A DNA stretch of 64,000 nucleotides from Jannaschia sp. GRR-S6-38 (lineage in GTDB: Bacteria > Pseudomonadota > Alphaproteobacteria > Rhodobacterales > Rhodobacteraceae). Made by a program: the position numbers and the translations under genes. The DNA lies in NCBI RefSeq assembly GCF_029853695.1, contig NZ_CP122537.1:2501501-2565500 (forward strand), written 5' to 3'. A model generated the notes under the pieces. That model was not told where the DNA came from. It worked only from the letters and a program-made list of their open reading frames with translations, and made no database searches. Shown piece after piece: positions 9,508 to 17,558 of the stretch (the stretch's first letter is position 1; the number at the start of each line of letters is the position of its first letter).

Positions 9508-10866
9508 TCAGAAGCGGTAATTCAGCCCCGCCCGGAACAGATGACCGCTCGTGCGGAAATTGGCGAACTGATCGTCGTCGTAAGCCTCGGTGAAATCGTC
9601 ACCATCGAGATACAGATATTCGCCTTGCAGCGAGATCTTCGAGGAAAGTTGCGTCTCGACGCCGAAGCCCGCGGTATAGCCAGTGACGGTTTTATCGAAG
9701 GCGAGATCTTCGTCGCCGTCGGTAATGCAGCTTCCGTCAGCACCGCAGAAATCGGCGTTGATCGCGGCAATACCCGCCGTTCCGTAGAGAAGCGACTTTC
9801 CGAACTTGCGTCCGGCGCGTCCCCGGACGGTGGCAATCCAGTTCCAGGCGCCGGACGCCAAGTGGTCTTCGTCGATACCGCTAGACTCGCCATAGGAGAA
9901 GCCCTGAATGTCCGCGACGATACCGAGGACGTAATCGCCGCGATCGAAATCGTAGCCGCCGCCGATGCCGAAGCCGAGGCCATTTCCGAAGACATTCATT
10001 TCGGCTTCGTCTTTGCCGGAGCCATCGAACATGTCGCCGTCAAGGTCAATCACGCCGGTGCCTGCTCCTCCGAAGGATCCAAACGCACTCACGTAGCCGC
10101 CTTGGAAGGATACCGAAGACGCCGCAAGGCTCGTGCTTGGTTGACCGAAATGATAGTTCAGGCCGAGGCGGAAGAGATGCGCCTGCGTCGCGAAAGAGGC
10201 GACTTCGTCGTCGTCGTACGGCTTCTGGAACTCGGGTACGTCGATGTAGAGGTATTCGGCCTTCATCGAAAGGTTTCCGGAAAGCTTGGTCTCGACCCCC
10301 GCGCCGACCGCGTAACCGAGGCGACCGTCGGTGAAAGCGAGCTGGTCGTCTCCGTCGGTCGTGCAATCGCCATCCGAACCGCAATAGTCTGCGTCGACAT
10401 AGGCCAAACCACCGGTCACGTAGAGCAGGCTGTTATCGACGCTGACACCCGCACGACCGCGGAGGGTCGCGAACCAGTTCCAGGATGCGGCCGCGCGATG
10501 ATCGTCGCCGTCCATGAATCCGGTTTCGTCGAAACCGGTCCCTTGGATATCGACTTCCACGCCATAAACCAGACGCCCGGACGACATGTTGAAACCGGCC
10601 TGCACGCCGCCGAAGAAGTCATCGCCGAACAAGTTCATTTCGGCACCCTCGCCGTCGAACATGTCATCCGCGAGGTCTGTAACGCCGGTGCCAAAACCGC
10701 CAAAGCCCAGGTTGGCACCTGCGTAGGGGCCAGACCAGGATACGGGAGCCGCCGAGATGACCATCGTATCGGCTGGCAGCTCGGAAGGTATCCCGGCTGC
10801 GCCGCTGGCACCCGCGAATCCGATGGCGCCGATCGCGGCGCCTGCCATAGTCTTGAGATACTGCAT
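9508..10866 (-). CDS. Tandem double beta-barrel outer-membrane protein (Omp25/OmpA-like porin fold, duplicated)
   Basis: The 452-residue secreted protein starts with a signal peptide (MQYLKTMAGAAIGAIGFAGASGAAG). It then holds two homologous beta-barrel units of about 200 residues, each of the small 8-stranded Omp25/RopB type: roughly residues 45-245 and 250-452. Both contain GTGV-DL--DMFDG, a DIQG segment, WNW-AT-RGRAG, SLLY-T-G-A, ADxCGxDGxC-TDGD, GVET-LS, EYLY-D and a C-terminal HLFR-GLNY-F motif. The last residue is F, the usual BAM recognition end. Single-unit proteins are the norm; two barrels in one chain is unusual. The ATG at 10866 has GGGGA five bases upstream; a TTG four codons earlier is also open. 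Base composition is visibly less GC-rich than the flanks. Each unit has a conserved Cys pair, probably a disulphide in an extracellular loop. Confidence 0.88.
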   Translation of the reverse strand: MQYLKTMAGAAIGAIGFAGASGAAGIPSELPADTMVISAAPVSWSGPYAGANLGFGGFGTGVTDLADDMFDGEGAEMNLFGDDFFGGVQAGFNMSSGRLVYGVEVDIQGTGFDETGFMDGDDHRAAASWNWFATLRGRAGVSVDNSLLYVTGGLAYVDADYCGSDGDCTTDGDDQLAFTDGRLGYAVGAGVETKLSGNLSMKAEYLYIDVPEFQKPYDDDEVASFATQAHLFRLGLNYHFGQPSTSLAASSVSFQGGYVSAFGSFGGAGTGVIDLDGDMFDGSGKDEAEMNVFGNGLGFGIGGGYDFDRGDYVLGIVADIQGFSYGESSGIDEDHLASGAWNWIATVRGRAGRKFGKSLLYGTAGIAAINADFCGADGSCITDGDEDLAFDKTVTGYTAGFGVETQLSSKISLQGEYLYLDGDDFTEAYDDDQFANFRTSGHLFRAGLNYRF

Positions 10867-10982
10867 ACCATTCCCCAACAGTTCAGTCCTTACACTGGGT
10901 AAGGCGGGGGCTCGTCAGCGGGAACGCATTTTTATTAACGCCATGCCTGCAACGGTGCCGGCGTTGCATTTAAGTAACTTGA

Positions 10983-11153
10983 CCGGCGGCCGGTCACCGG
11001 GTGCCAGTCCACAAGCGAACTTTGGAAGCCCGATGGACCCTGGCCGGACCGCGCGACCGGATCGCGTTCGACGGCGACCCGGGCCTCGCGGCCAGCATGC
11101 AGGACTGGCTGGGTCTGAGCCCCTTCGCCGCGGCGGCCCGCGTCGCGTCCTGA
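10983..11153 (+). pseudogene. Possible 3' remnant of an unidentified gene
   Basis: A 56-codon open stretch without its own start encodes a plausible protein C-terminus (KRTLEARWTLAGPRDRIAF, then DGDPGLAASMQDWLGLSPF) and ends in TGA at 11151-11153. Codon usage is native high-GC, unlike the AT-richer DNA immediately upstream. No family was recognised. It may be the 3' end of a gene cut at about 10980 by the same event that truncated the FAD oxidase on the other side. Confidence 0.35.
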
Positions 11154-11156
11154 GCG

Positions 11157-11894
11157 CTAATAGGTCGCCCGTCCGCCCGAGAGGTCGAAGACGGCGCCGG
11201 TGGTGAAGCTGTTGGCCGGCGAGACGGACCAGGCGATCATCTCGGCGGCCTCCTCGACCTCGAGGAAGCGGTTCCGGGGGATCTTGGAGAGCATGTAGTC
11301 GATATGCTCCTGGCTCATCTGGTCGAAGATCGGGGTGCGGGCGGCGGCGGGGGTGACGCAGTTCACGGCGATGTCGTGGCCGGCCAGTTCCTTGCCGAGC
11401 GACTTGGTGAAGCCGATCACGCCGGCCTTGGAGGCGGAATAGGCGCAGGCATTCGGGTTGCCCTCCTTCCCGGCGATGGAGGCGATGTTGAGGATGCGGC
11501 CGTAGCCCGCCGCGACCATGCCGGGCACGACGGCGCGGTTGGTGTGGAAGGTGCCGTTCAGGTTGATCGCGACGATCCGGGCGAAGGTGGCCGGGTCGTA
11601 TTCGGCCACGGGCATGTTGGGCCCGGCGATCCCGGCCGAGTTCACGAGGATCGCGGGCGGGCCCAGCGCCTCGGTCGTGCGGGCGAGCGCGGCCTCGACG
11701 GCCGCGTAATCCGCGATGTCGCAATCGACGGCCAGCACGCCCTCGGCGGCGGCCATCTTGGTGTTCTCGGCCGGGTTCGCGTCCCAGCTGGCCAGCCGCG
11801 CGCCCGCCGCCTTGAGCCGGCGCAGCACCGCCAGCCCGATGCCCTGCGCGCCGCCGGTGACCACCGCGACCTGCCCCTCGATGCCTGCGACCAT
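11157..11894 (-). CDS. SDR family oxidoreductase
   Basis: A 245-residue classical short-chain dehydrogenase/reductase. The Rossmann glycine motif is VVTGGAQGIGLAVL (about residues 11-24), NSAGIAG is the structural NAG motif, and the catalytic Ser-Tyr-Lys triad lies in NIASIAG and YSASKAGVIGFTK. The C-terminus SANSFTTGAVFDLSGGRATY resembles the FabG / sugar-acid dehydrogenase group (for example 2-keto-3-deoxy-L-fuconate or 3-oxoacyl reductases), and DANP after the second beta strand (Asp) points to NAD preference. The substrate is not determinable. It is monocistronic, with nothing co-directional next to it. Confidence 0.88.
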   Translation of the reverse strand: MVAGIEGQVAVVTGGAQGIGLAVLRRLKAAGARLASWDANPAENTKMAAAEGVLAVDCDIADYAAVEAALARTTEALGPPAILVNSAGIAGPNMPVAEYDPATFARIVAINLNGTFHTNRAVVPGMVAAGYGRILNIASIAGKEGNPNACAYSASKAGVIGFTKSLGKELAGHDIAVNCVTPAAARTPIFDQMSQEHIDYMLSKIPRNRFLEVEEAAEMIAWSVSPANSFTTGAVFDLSGGRATY

Positions 11895-12048
11895 GGCGTC
11901 CTCCCCTTTGGCGCGACGCTAGGCCGGGGGGGGGCCGGGGGCAATGGGCGGGCGGGGCCACGTGGATGGGCGCGCGCGGGCGGGGCTGTTGGAACGGGGC
12001 CGGGCCGATGGGCCGGAACCCTGCGACACCCCGCCGCGTAGGGTTGGC

Positions 12049-12456
12049 ATGGAAAGCTCCCGAACCGCCGCCCCCGCGCGCCCCGCCCCGCCGCCCGCCG
12101 ACCATGCCGCGCGCCTCGCCCGGCTGGAGCGGCTGGCCGTCCAGCTCGACAGCCGGTTCCGCCTGCCGGGCACGCGGATCCGCTTCGGCTGGGATTCGAT
12201 CATCGGGCTGGTGCCGGGCGTGGGCGACGTCGCCACGCTGGTCCCCGCCGCCTGGATCTGGCTGGAGGCGCACCGGATGGGCGCGCCGGCGGGGCTGAAG
12301 GCGCGGATGGCGCTGAACACCGGGGTGGACTGGATCTTGGGCTCGATCCCGGTCGTGGGCGACCTGTTCGACGTGGGCATCAAGGCCAATCGGCGCAACG
12401 TGGCGCTTCTGCGGGCGCATTTCGGGCTGCCCGCGGATGCGGAGGTGGCCCGATGA
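12049..12456 (+). CDS. DUF4112 domain membrane protein
   Basis: The 135-residue protein carries the DUF4112 pattern: LAVQLDSRFRLPGTRIRFGWDSIIGLVPGVGD at about residues 30-61, a hydrophobic helix, then NTGVDWILGSIPVVGDLFDVGIKANRRN. The function is unknown; the repeated G-D-x-x-D/G-loop segments are membrane associated. The ATG at 12049 was chosen because the upstream extension is a low-complexity GC-rich read-through. It overlaps the next gene by four bases (ATGA), indicating translational coupling. Confidence 0.8.
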   Translation: MESSRTAAPARPAPPPADHAARLARLERLAVQLDSRFRLPGTRIRFGWDSIIGLVPGVGDVATLVPAAWIWLEAHRMGAPAGLKARMALNTGVDWILGSIPVVGDLFDVGIKANRRNVALLRAHFGLPADAEVAR

Positions 12457-13409
12457 TCGGCGTCGCTTTGCGCCTGCTGATCGGCGCCTTCGCCCTGGCC
12501 CTCATGGCGGTGACGCTCCTGCCGCTCTGGGAGGCGACCTTCTGGTGGGTGCGCGCCTGGGAATTCCCTCGGGTCCATATCCTGGTGCTCGCCGCGCTGA
12601 CCCTGCCGCTGGCCTTCGCGCTGCGCGGCGCGGGCCGCTGGATCGTGGCCGTGGGGATGATCGGCGTGGTCATGTGGCAGGGGGCGTGGCTGCGGCCCTA
12701 CGCGGCCGGGGCGGGCGAGGCGGTGGCGATGCGGGAGGCGGATGACGGGGTGACGGTGCTGTCGTTCAACGTGCTGCAATCGAACCGCGACTTCGCCGCC
12801 ACGCGCGAGCTGATCGCGGCGGTCGATCCGGACGTGCTGGTGCTGATGGAGACGAATGCGGACTGGGCCGCGGCGCTGGAGGGGACGCTGGCGGGCTATC
12901 CGACGCAGGCCCGCTCGATCACCGAGGACCGCTACGGCCTGATCCTCGCCACCCGGCTGCCCGCCACCGGGGTCGAGACGGTCACGCTGGAAGGCCAGGA
13001 GGCGCCCTTCGCCATCGCCACGGTCGAGACCGGCTCCGGCCCGCTGGAGATCACCGCGATCCACCCGCGCCCGCCGGTGCCGCGGACCGACGGCCAGCAG
13101 CGAGACCGCCAGATCGAGCGCGCGGCCGAGCTGGCCCGGCGCGGCGACGCGGCGGCGCTGGCGGTGGGAGATTTCAACGACGTCCCCTGGTCGCGGGCCG
13201 CGCAGCGCTTCCGCGATCTGGGCGGGCTTCTGGATCCGCGCGAGGGGCGCGGCCTGCTCAACAGCTTCGACCCGGACAGCCTGATGCTGAGTTTCCCGCT
13301 GGACCAGGCGCTGGTGACCGAGGACGTCGTGCTGGAGGAATTCCGGCTGGGGCCGGATGTCGGCTCGGACCACCTGCCGCTGATCCTGCGTCTCGCGCCC
13401 GACGGCTGA
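12453..13409 (+). CDS. Membrane-anchored endonuclease/exonuclease/phosphatase family protein
   Basis: A 318-residue protein with three N-terminal hydrophobic segments (to about residue 83), followed by a DNase I-like EEP domain: VTVLSFNVLQSNRD, DVLVLMETNADW (metal-binding Glu), AVGDFNDVPWS and a C-terminal GSDHLPLILRL (catalytic Asp-His). This arrangement matches the YafD-like family of inner-membrane EEP proteins. The active site should face the periplasm; the substrate may be nucleic acid or a phosphoester lipid. Its start overlaps the stop of the DUF4112 gene, so the two are co-expressed. Confidence 0.87.
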   Translation: MIGVALRLLIGAFALALMAVTLLPLWEATFWWVRAWEFPRVHILVLAALTLPLAFALRGAGRWIVAVGMIGVVMWQGAWLRPYAAGAGEAVAMREADDGVTVLSFNVLQSNRDFAATRELIAAVDPDVLVLMETNADWAAALEGTLAGYPTQARSITEDRYGLILATRLPATGVETVTLEGQEAPFAIATVETGSGPLEITAIHPRPPVPRTDGQQRDRQIERAAELARRGDAAALAVGDFNDVPWSRAAQRFRDLGGLLDPREGRGLLNSFDPDSLMLSFPLDQALVTEDVVLEEFRLGPDVGSDHLPLILRLAPDG

Positions 13410-13475
13410 GGAACCGCCATCGCCCGCCTTGCGTTGTTTGGTCGCACGATCCCGAGATCCGGAGAATTCCCGCAC

Positions 13476-14468
13476 ATGGCCGAGCCGCCGCGCCACGCTA
13501 CCGCCGCCGAGATCGCCGAGGCCCAGCCGGGCCGCGGCCGCGACGCGACCCATCCGCAAGGCATCCCGGCGCGGGGCTGGAAGGATATTGCCCTCCGCGT
13601 CGCGGGACAAGTGAGCAAGGACCACGTGCTGCTGATCGCCGCCGGGGTGGCCTTCTACGGGCTGCTGGCGGTCTTTCCGGCGATCACCGCGCTGATGTCG
13701 ATCACCGGGCTTCTCTACGAGCCGCAGGAGCTGGTCTCGGCGCTGGAAGGCGTCACGGCGGTCGTGCCCTCGGATGTGAGCGAGATCCTGATGGCGCAGG
13801 CGACCGAGGTCGCGGGCAGCCAGCAGGGCGGGCTGACGCTGGGCCTGGTGCTGGGCCTGGGCATCGCGCTCTGGTCGGCCTCAGCCGGGGTGGGCAGCCT
13901 GATCGAGGGCATCAACTTCGCCTATGACGAGAAGGAGACGCGCAGCTTCGTGAAGCTGAAAGCGCTGACGATCCTGATGACGGTGCTGATCATCCTGGGC
14001 GTCCTGGTCGCGGCGGTTCTGATCGTCGTGGTGCCGATTGTGCTGTCCTTCGTGGCCTTCGCCCCGTGGGTCGAGCGCCTGATCCAATGGGTGAAATACA
14101 TCCCGCTCGCGCTCCTCGTGATCTTCGGGCTGGGCGTGCTCTACCGCTACGGGCCCGATCGGGAGACCGCCAAGATCCGCTGGCTCGCGCCGGGCACGCT
14201 GATCGCCGCGCTGCTGTGGCTGATCGCGTCGATCGGCTTCTCGGTCTACGTGTCGAATTTCGGCTCCTACAACGAAACTTTCGGCTCGATCGCGGGGGTC
14301 GTGGTGATGCTGCTGTGGATGTGGATCTCGGCTGTCGTCATCCTTCTGGGCGCGGAGCTGAATTCCGAGATCGAGGCGCAGACCGCGCGCGACACGACGA
14401 CCGGGATCCGCGAGCCGATGGGCCATCGCGGCGCCGTGAAAGCCGACAATGTCGGCCCCGCGCAATAA
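13476..14468 (+). CDS. YihY/virulence factor BrkB family membrane protein
   Basis: A 330-residue inner-membrane protein of the YihY/BrkB (UPF0761) family: a soluble N-terminus, then about six membrane helices. Family landmarks are IAAGVAFYGLLAVFPAI, SASAGVGSLIEGINFAYDEKETRSF, and GSYNETFGSIAGVVVMLLWMWISA with VILLGAELNSEIE. Despite the old 'ribonuclease BN' label, these are membrane proteins of uncertain transport function. ATG at 13476 follows a GGAG 12 bases upstream. The next gene starts inside its 3' end, a 20-base overlap. Confidence 0.9.
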   Translation: MAEPPRHATAAEIAEAQPGRGRDATHPQGIPARGWKDIALRVAGQVSKDHVLLIAAGVAFYGLLAVFPAITALMSITGLLYEPQELVSALEGVTAVVPSDVSEILMAQATEVAGSQQGGLTLGLVLGLGIALWSASAGVGSLIEGINFAYDEKETRSFVKLKALTILMTVLIILGVLVAAVLIVVVPIVLSFVAFAPWVERLIQWVKYIPLALLVIFGLGVLYRYGPDRETAKIRWLAPGTLIAALLWLIASIGFSVYVSNFGSYNETFGSIAGVVVMLLWMWISAVVILLGAELNSEIEAQTARDTTTGIREPMGHRGAVKADNVGPAQ

Positions 14469-15726
14469 CCCCGCCACCCTGGCCGAGCCGCATGGCTCGC
14501 AGGCCCAAGCGGAGGGGTTGGTCGCGCGGGGCACGGACCCGGGGGCGCCCGATATGGCCGCCGCGGAGGCCGTCCCGGCCCCGACGGGCGCCACCGCGCA
14601 TGACCGGGCCGTGGCCGCCGAGGCGGCGCGCGCGCAGCGCCACCCGCTCGCGGTGCCGATCACCGGCATCTTCGTCCTTCTGCTGATCCAGGGCCTGATT
14701 TTCGCCTCGGATTTCCTGATCCCGGTGACCAGCGCGATCCTGGGCTATTTCATCCTCAACGCGCCGCGCCGCGGGTTGGCGCGCGTGGGTCTGCCGGCGC
14801 CCGTCGCGGCGGCGATCTTCACCATCGTGATCGCGGGGGTTCTGGTCTTCGGCGGCATGATGCTGGCGACCCCGATCCAGGAATTCGTGACCGACATTCC
14901 CGGCTTGCTGACGCGGCTGATGGGGCAGCTGACGGGCCCGGGCGGCCCGTTCGAGGCCTTCTCGGCCGCCGCGGAGGCCACCGAGGAGGCGCTTAGCGAG
15001 GCGGGCGCCACCCGGCCGATGCAGGTCGAGGTCGTCTCGGATGCGGGGATCGCCACCACCGTCTTCACCGTCGCGCCCGGCCTGCTGAGCCAGGTCGTCT
15101 TCGCGATCTGCCTTCTGTTCTTCCTGACCGCCTCGGGCGACCTGTTCATCCAGAAGGCCGTGCGCGTGGCCGACCGGTTCGAGGACAAGAAGAAGACCGT
15201 GCAGACCGTGCGCACCATCGAGGCGCGGCTGGGCAACTACCTGGGCGCGATCACGCTGATCAACATCGGCCTCGGCGTCTGCATCGGCATCGCGATGTGG
15301 TGGTGGGGCGTCCCGAGCCCGTGGCTGATCGGGCTGATGGCCACGCTGCTCAACTTCATCCCCTTCGTGGGGGCGGTGATCGGCTCGCTGATCGCGGGGG
15401 TGATCGCCTATGTCGCCTTCGCCGACCCCTGGGCGGGCCTGGGCGTCTTCGCCACCTATTACGGGCTGACGGCCTTCGAGGGGCAGCTTGTGACGCCGTC
15501 GCTGGTGGGCCAGCGGCTGCGGCTGAACGTGGTCATGGTGTTCCTGTCAGTCGCGTTCTTCGCCTGGACCTGGTCGGTCATGGGCATGGTGGTGGCGGTG
15601 CCGCTTCTGATCGTGATCAAGGTGATCTGCGACGCGATCCCGAAATTCCGCAAGATCGGCCTGTTCCTCGGCGACGCGGAAGGGTTCATCCCTGGCGAGG
15701 CGCGCGGTCAGGCCAGGGCGGACTGA
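14449..15726 (+). CDS. AI-2E family transporter
   Basis: A 425-residue membrane protein of the AI-2E transporter (PerM/TqsA-like) family with about eight helices. Typical parts are LIFASDFLIPVTSAILGYFIL, the long amphipathic middle section, NYLGAITLINIGLGVCIGIAMW, GLMATLLNFIPFVGAVIGSL and EGQLVTPSLVGQRLRLNVVMVF. The first 60 residues are hydrophilic and low in conservation, so the true start may be downstream of 14449. Members export small molecules or act as antiporters; no substrate is implied by the name. It is co-transcribed with the YihY gene and convergent, with a 19-base overlap, with the TRAP permease gene. Confidence 0.88.
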   Translation: MSAPRNNPATLAEPHGSQAQAEGLVARGTDPGAPDMAAAEAVPAPTGATAHDRAVAAEAARAQRHPLAVPITGIFVLLLIQGLIFASDFLIPVTSAILGYFILNAPRRGLARVGLPAPVAAAIFTIVIAGVLVFGGMMLATPIQEFVTDIPGLLTRLMGQLTGPGGPFEAFSAAAEATEEALSEAGATRPMQVEVVSDAGIATTVFTVAPGLLSQVVFAICLLFFLTASGDLFIQKAVRVADRFEDKKKTVQTVRTIEARLGNYLGAITLINIGLGVCIGIAMWWWGVPSPWLIGLMATLLNFIPFVGAVIGSLIAGVIAYVAFADPWAGLGVFATYYGLTAFEGQLVTPSLVGQRLRLNVVMVFLSVAFFAWTWSVMGMVVAVPLLIVIKVICDAIPKFRKIGLFLGDAEGFIPGEARGQARAD

Positions 15727-17507
15727 CCCAGCAGCAGCGCGAGGCCGGCCCCGCCGAGGACCAGCCGCAGCGCGGGATGGCCGCGGCCGACCACGGCGCG
15801 GCTGACCAGCGCGAGGCCCAGCGCCATCACCGCGAAGGCCAGAAGCGCCGCGCCCGGCCGCGCGGCCAGCCCGATCACCTGCGGGTTGGCGATCATGCCC
15901 AGCGGGATCAGGTAGAGCCCGAGGCCCAGCGCCATCGCGGTCAGCGCGACGCGCAGCCAGTTCTCGCCCACCATCCCCGCGGCGATGAAGACCGCGCCGC
16001 AGACCGGCGGGGTGATCGTCGACAGGAGCGCGAACCAGAAGACGAAGAGATGCGCCTGCAGCGGCGCAAGGCCAAGCTCGATCAGGGCGGGGCCCGCGAC
16101 CGAGACGCAGATCACGTAGGCGGCGGTGGTCGGCACCTCCATCCCCAGCAGAAGGCAGGCCAGCGCGGTCAGGATCAGCGCGCCCCAGAGCGTGCCGCCC
16201 CCGCCCGCGAGGATGGCCGAGGTCAGCTTGACGCCGAGACCGGTGATGCCGAGCACGCCGATCACGATCGAGGCGCAGAGGATGATCGCCGCGATCATCG
16301 CCACCTGCCGCCCGGCGGTGACGCAGGCCTCGGCCAGGCGCGCGGGCAGGCGGGGCAGGGCCGGGCCCTCGGCGTCGAAGGCCAGGAGCCCGAACCCCGC
16401 GGCGATGGCGGCGACGGCGGCGTATTGCGGGGTGAAGCCTGCGGCGAACATCATCGTCAGCAGGATCGTGAAGGGGATCAGGAAGAAGCCCGAGGTGACG
16501 ATCACGTCGCGGCGGGCGGGCCGTTCCTCGGGCGCGAGGCCGCGCAGGGCGAAACGCGCGGCGTAGCCGTCGATGCCGACCCAGACGGCCCAGAAATAGA
16601 GGATCGCGGGCAGGAAGGCCGCGGCCATGATGCCGGTGTAGGGCACGCCCGTCAGCTCGACCATGACGAAGGCGCCCGCGCCCATCAGGGGCGGCATGAT
16701 CTGCCCGCCCGAGGAGGCCACCGCCTCGACCGCGCCGGCCAGCCTGCGCGGGTAGCCCAGCCGCGTCATCGTAGGCAGCGTGACCGCGCCGGTGGAGGCC
16801 ACGTTGGCCGAGGCCGAGCCCGAGATCGAGCCGAAGAGCGCCGAGGACAGGACCGAGACCTTCGCCGCGCCGCCCTTCAGGCGGCCCGCGGCGGCGGCGG
16901 CGAGGTTCATGAACCCCGCGCCCGCCTCGCCCGCGTTGAGCACCGCGCCGAAGATCACGAAGACCGCGACCACGCCCACCGAGACCCCGGTGAGCGAGCC
17001 CCAGAGCCCGCCCTCGGCGATGGTGAGCGTGCCGAGGAAGCTGGCCAGGGGCGTGCCGGAATGGCCGAAACTGCCGGGGATGTGCTGGCCCAGCAGCCCG
17101 TAGGCCAGCGTCGCGGCCGCCACGAGCGGCAGGGGCCAGCCGATCATGCGCCGCGCGCCCTCAAGCGCGAGCAGCAGCAGGAAGGCCGCCAGCGCGATCT
17201 GGCCCGGGCCTTCGAGGAAGCCGTACTGGTCGCGCAGGGCGGCATGGTTCCAGGCGATCCAGAGGCAGGCGGCGATGCCCGCGCCCGCCAGCGCCCAGCC
17301 GCGCGCGCGGGCCCCGGCGGTGGCGGCGGGCAGGGCGAAGACCCAGGGCAGGATCAGCGCCATGTGCAGCGGGCGCGCCACGAGGTTCGGGACGAGCCCG
17401 TAGAGGATGAGCCCCAGATGCGCAGCGATCGTCAGCGCGCCCAGCGCCACCCAGAGCGGGCGCGCGGCGATCCCGGGGGCGGGCGCGACGGGGACGACGA
17501 GGGTCAT
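15708..17507 (-). CDS. TRAP transporter fused permease (TAXI type, DctQM fusion)
   Basis: The 599-residue protein has about 16-18 hydrophobic segments and is the fused small plus large permease subunit typical of TAXI-TRAP systems. The M-domain signatures are SSALFGSISGSASANVASTGAVTLPTM and EAVASSGGQIMPPLMGAGAFVMVELTG; the C-terminal half repeats with LLLGMEVPTTAAYVI and LSTITPPVCGAVFIAAG. It imports a small organic acid by Na+ or H+ symport, supplied by the binding protein encoded directly upstream. A strong hairpin sits between the two genes. Confidence 0.93.
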   Translation of the reverse strand: MTLVVPVAPAPGIAARPLWVALGALTIAAHLGLILYGLVPNLVARPLHMALILPWVFALPAATAGARARGWALAGAGIAACLWIAWNHAALRDQYGFLEGPGQIALAAFLLLLALEGARRMIGWPLPLVAAATLAYGLLGQHIPGSFGHSGTPLASFLGTLTIAEGGLWGSLTGVSVGVVAVFVIFGAVLNAGEAGAGFMNLAAAAAGRLKGGAAKVSVLSSALFGSISGSASANVASTGAVTLPTMTRLGYPRRLAGAVEAVASSGGQIMPPLMGAGAFVMVELTGVPYTGIMAAAFLPAILYFWAVWVGIDGYAARFALRGLAPEERPARRDVIVTSGFFLIPFTILLTMMFAAGFTPQYAAVAAIAAGFGLLAFDAEGPALPRLPARLAEACVTAGRQVAMIAAIILCASIVIGVLGITGLGVKLTSAILAGGGGTLWGALILTALACLLLGMEVPTTAAYVICVSVAGPALIELGLAPLQAHLFVFWFALLSTITPPVCGAVFIAAGMVGENWLRVALTAMALGLGLYLIPLGMIANPQVIGLAARPGAALLAFAVMALGLALVSRAVVGRGHPALRLVLGGAGLALLLGQSALA

Positions 17508-17523
17508 GGGCGGGCCGCGGCCG

Positions 17524-17551
17524 GGGGCGCGCGCCGGGCCGGGCGCGCCCC
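17524..17551 (-). promoter_or_regulatory. Intercistronic hairpin between TAXI binding-protein and permease genes
   Basis: A perfect 9-bp stem (GGGGCGCGC / GCGCGCCCC, 10-base loop) fills most of the 51-base gap between the two genes. No T-tract follows. Hairpins in this position in other uptake operons protect the binding-protein mRNA or reduce read-through, giving excess binding protein. Confidence 0.5.
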
Positions 17552-17558
17552 GCAGCGC

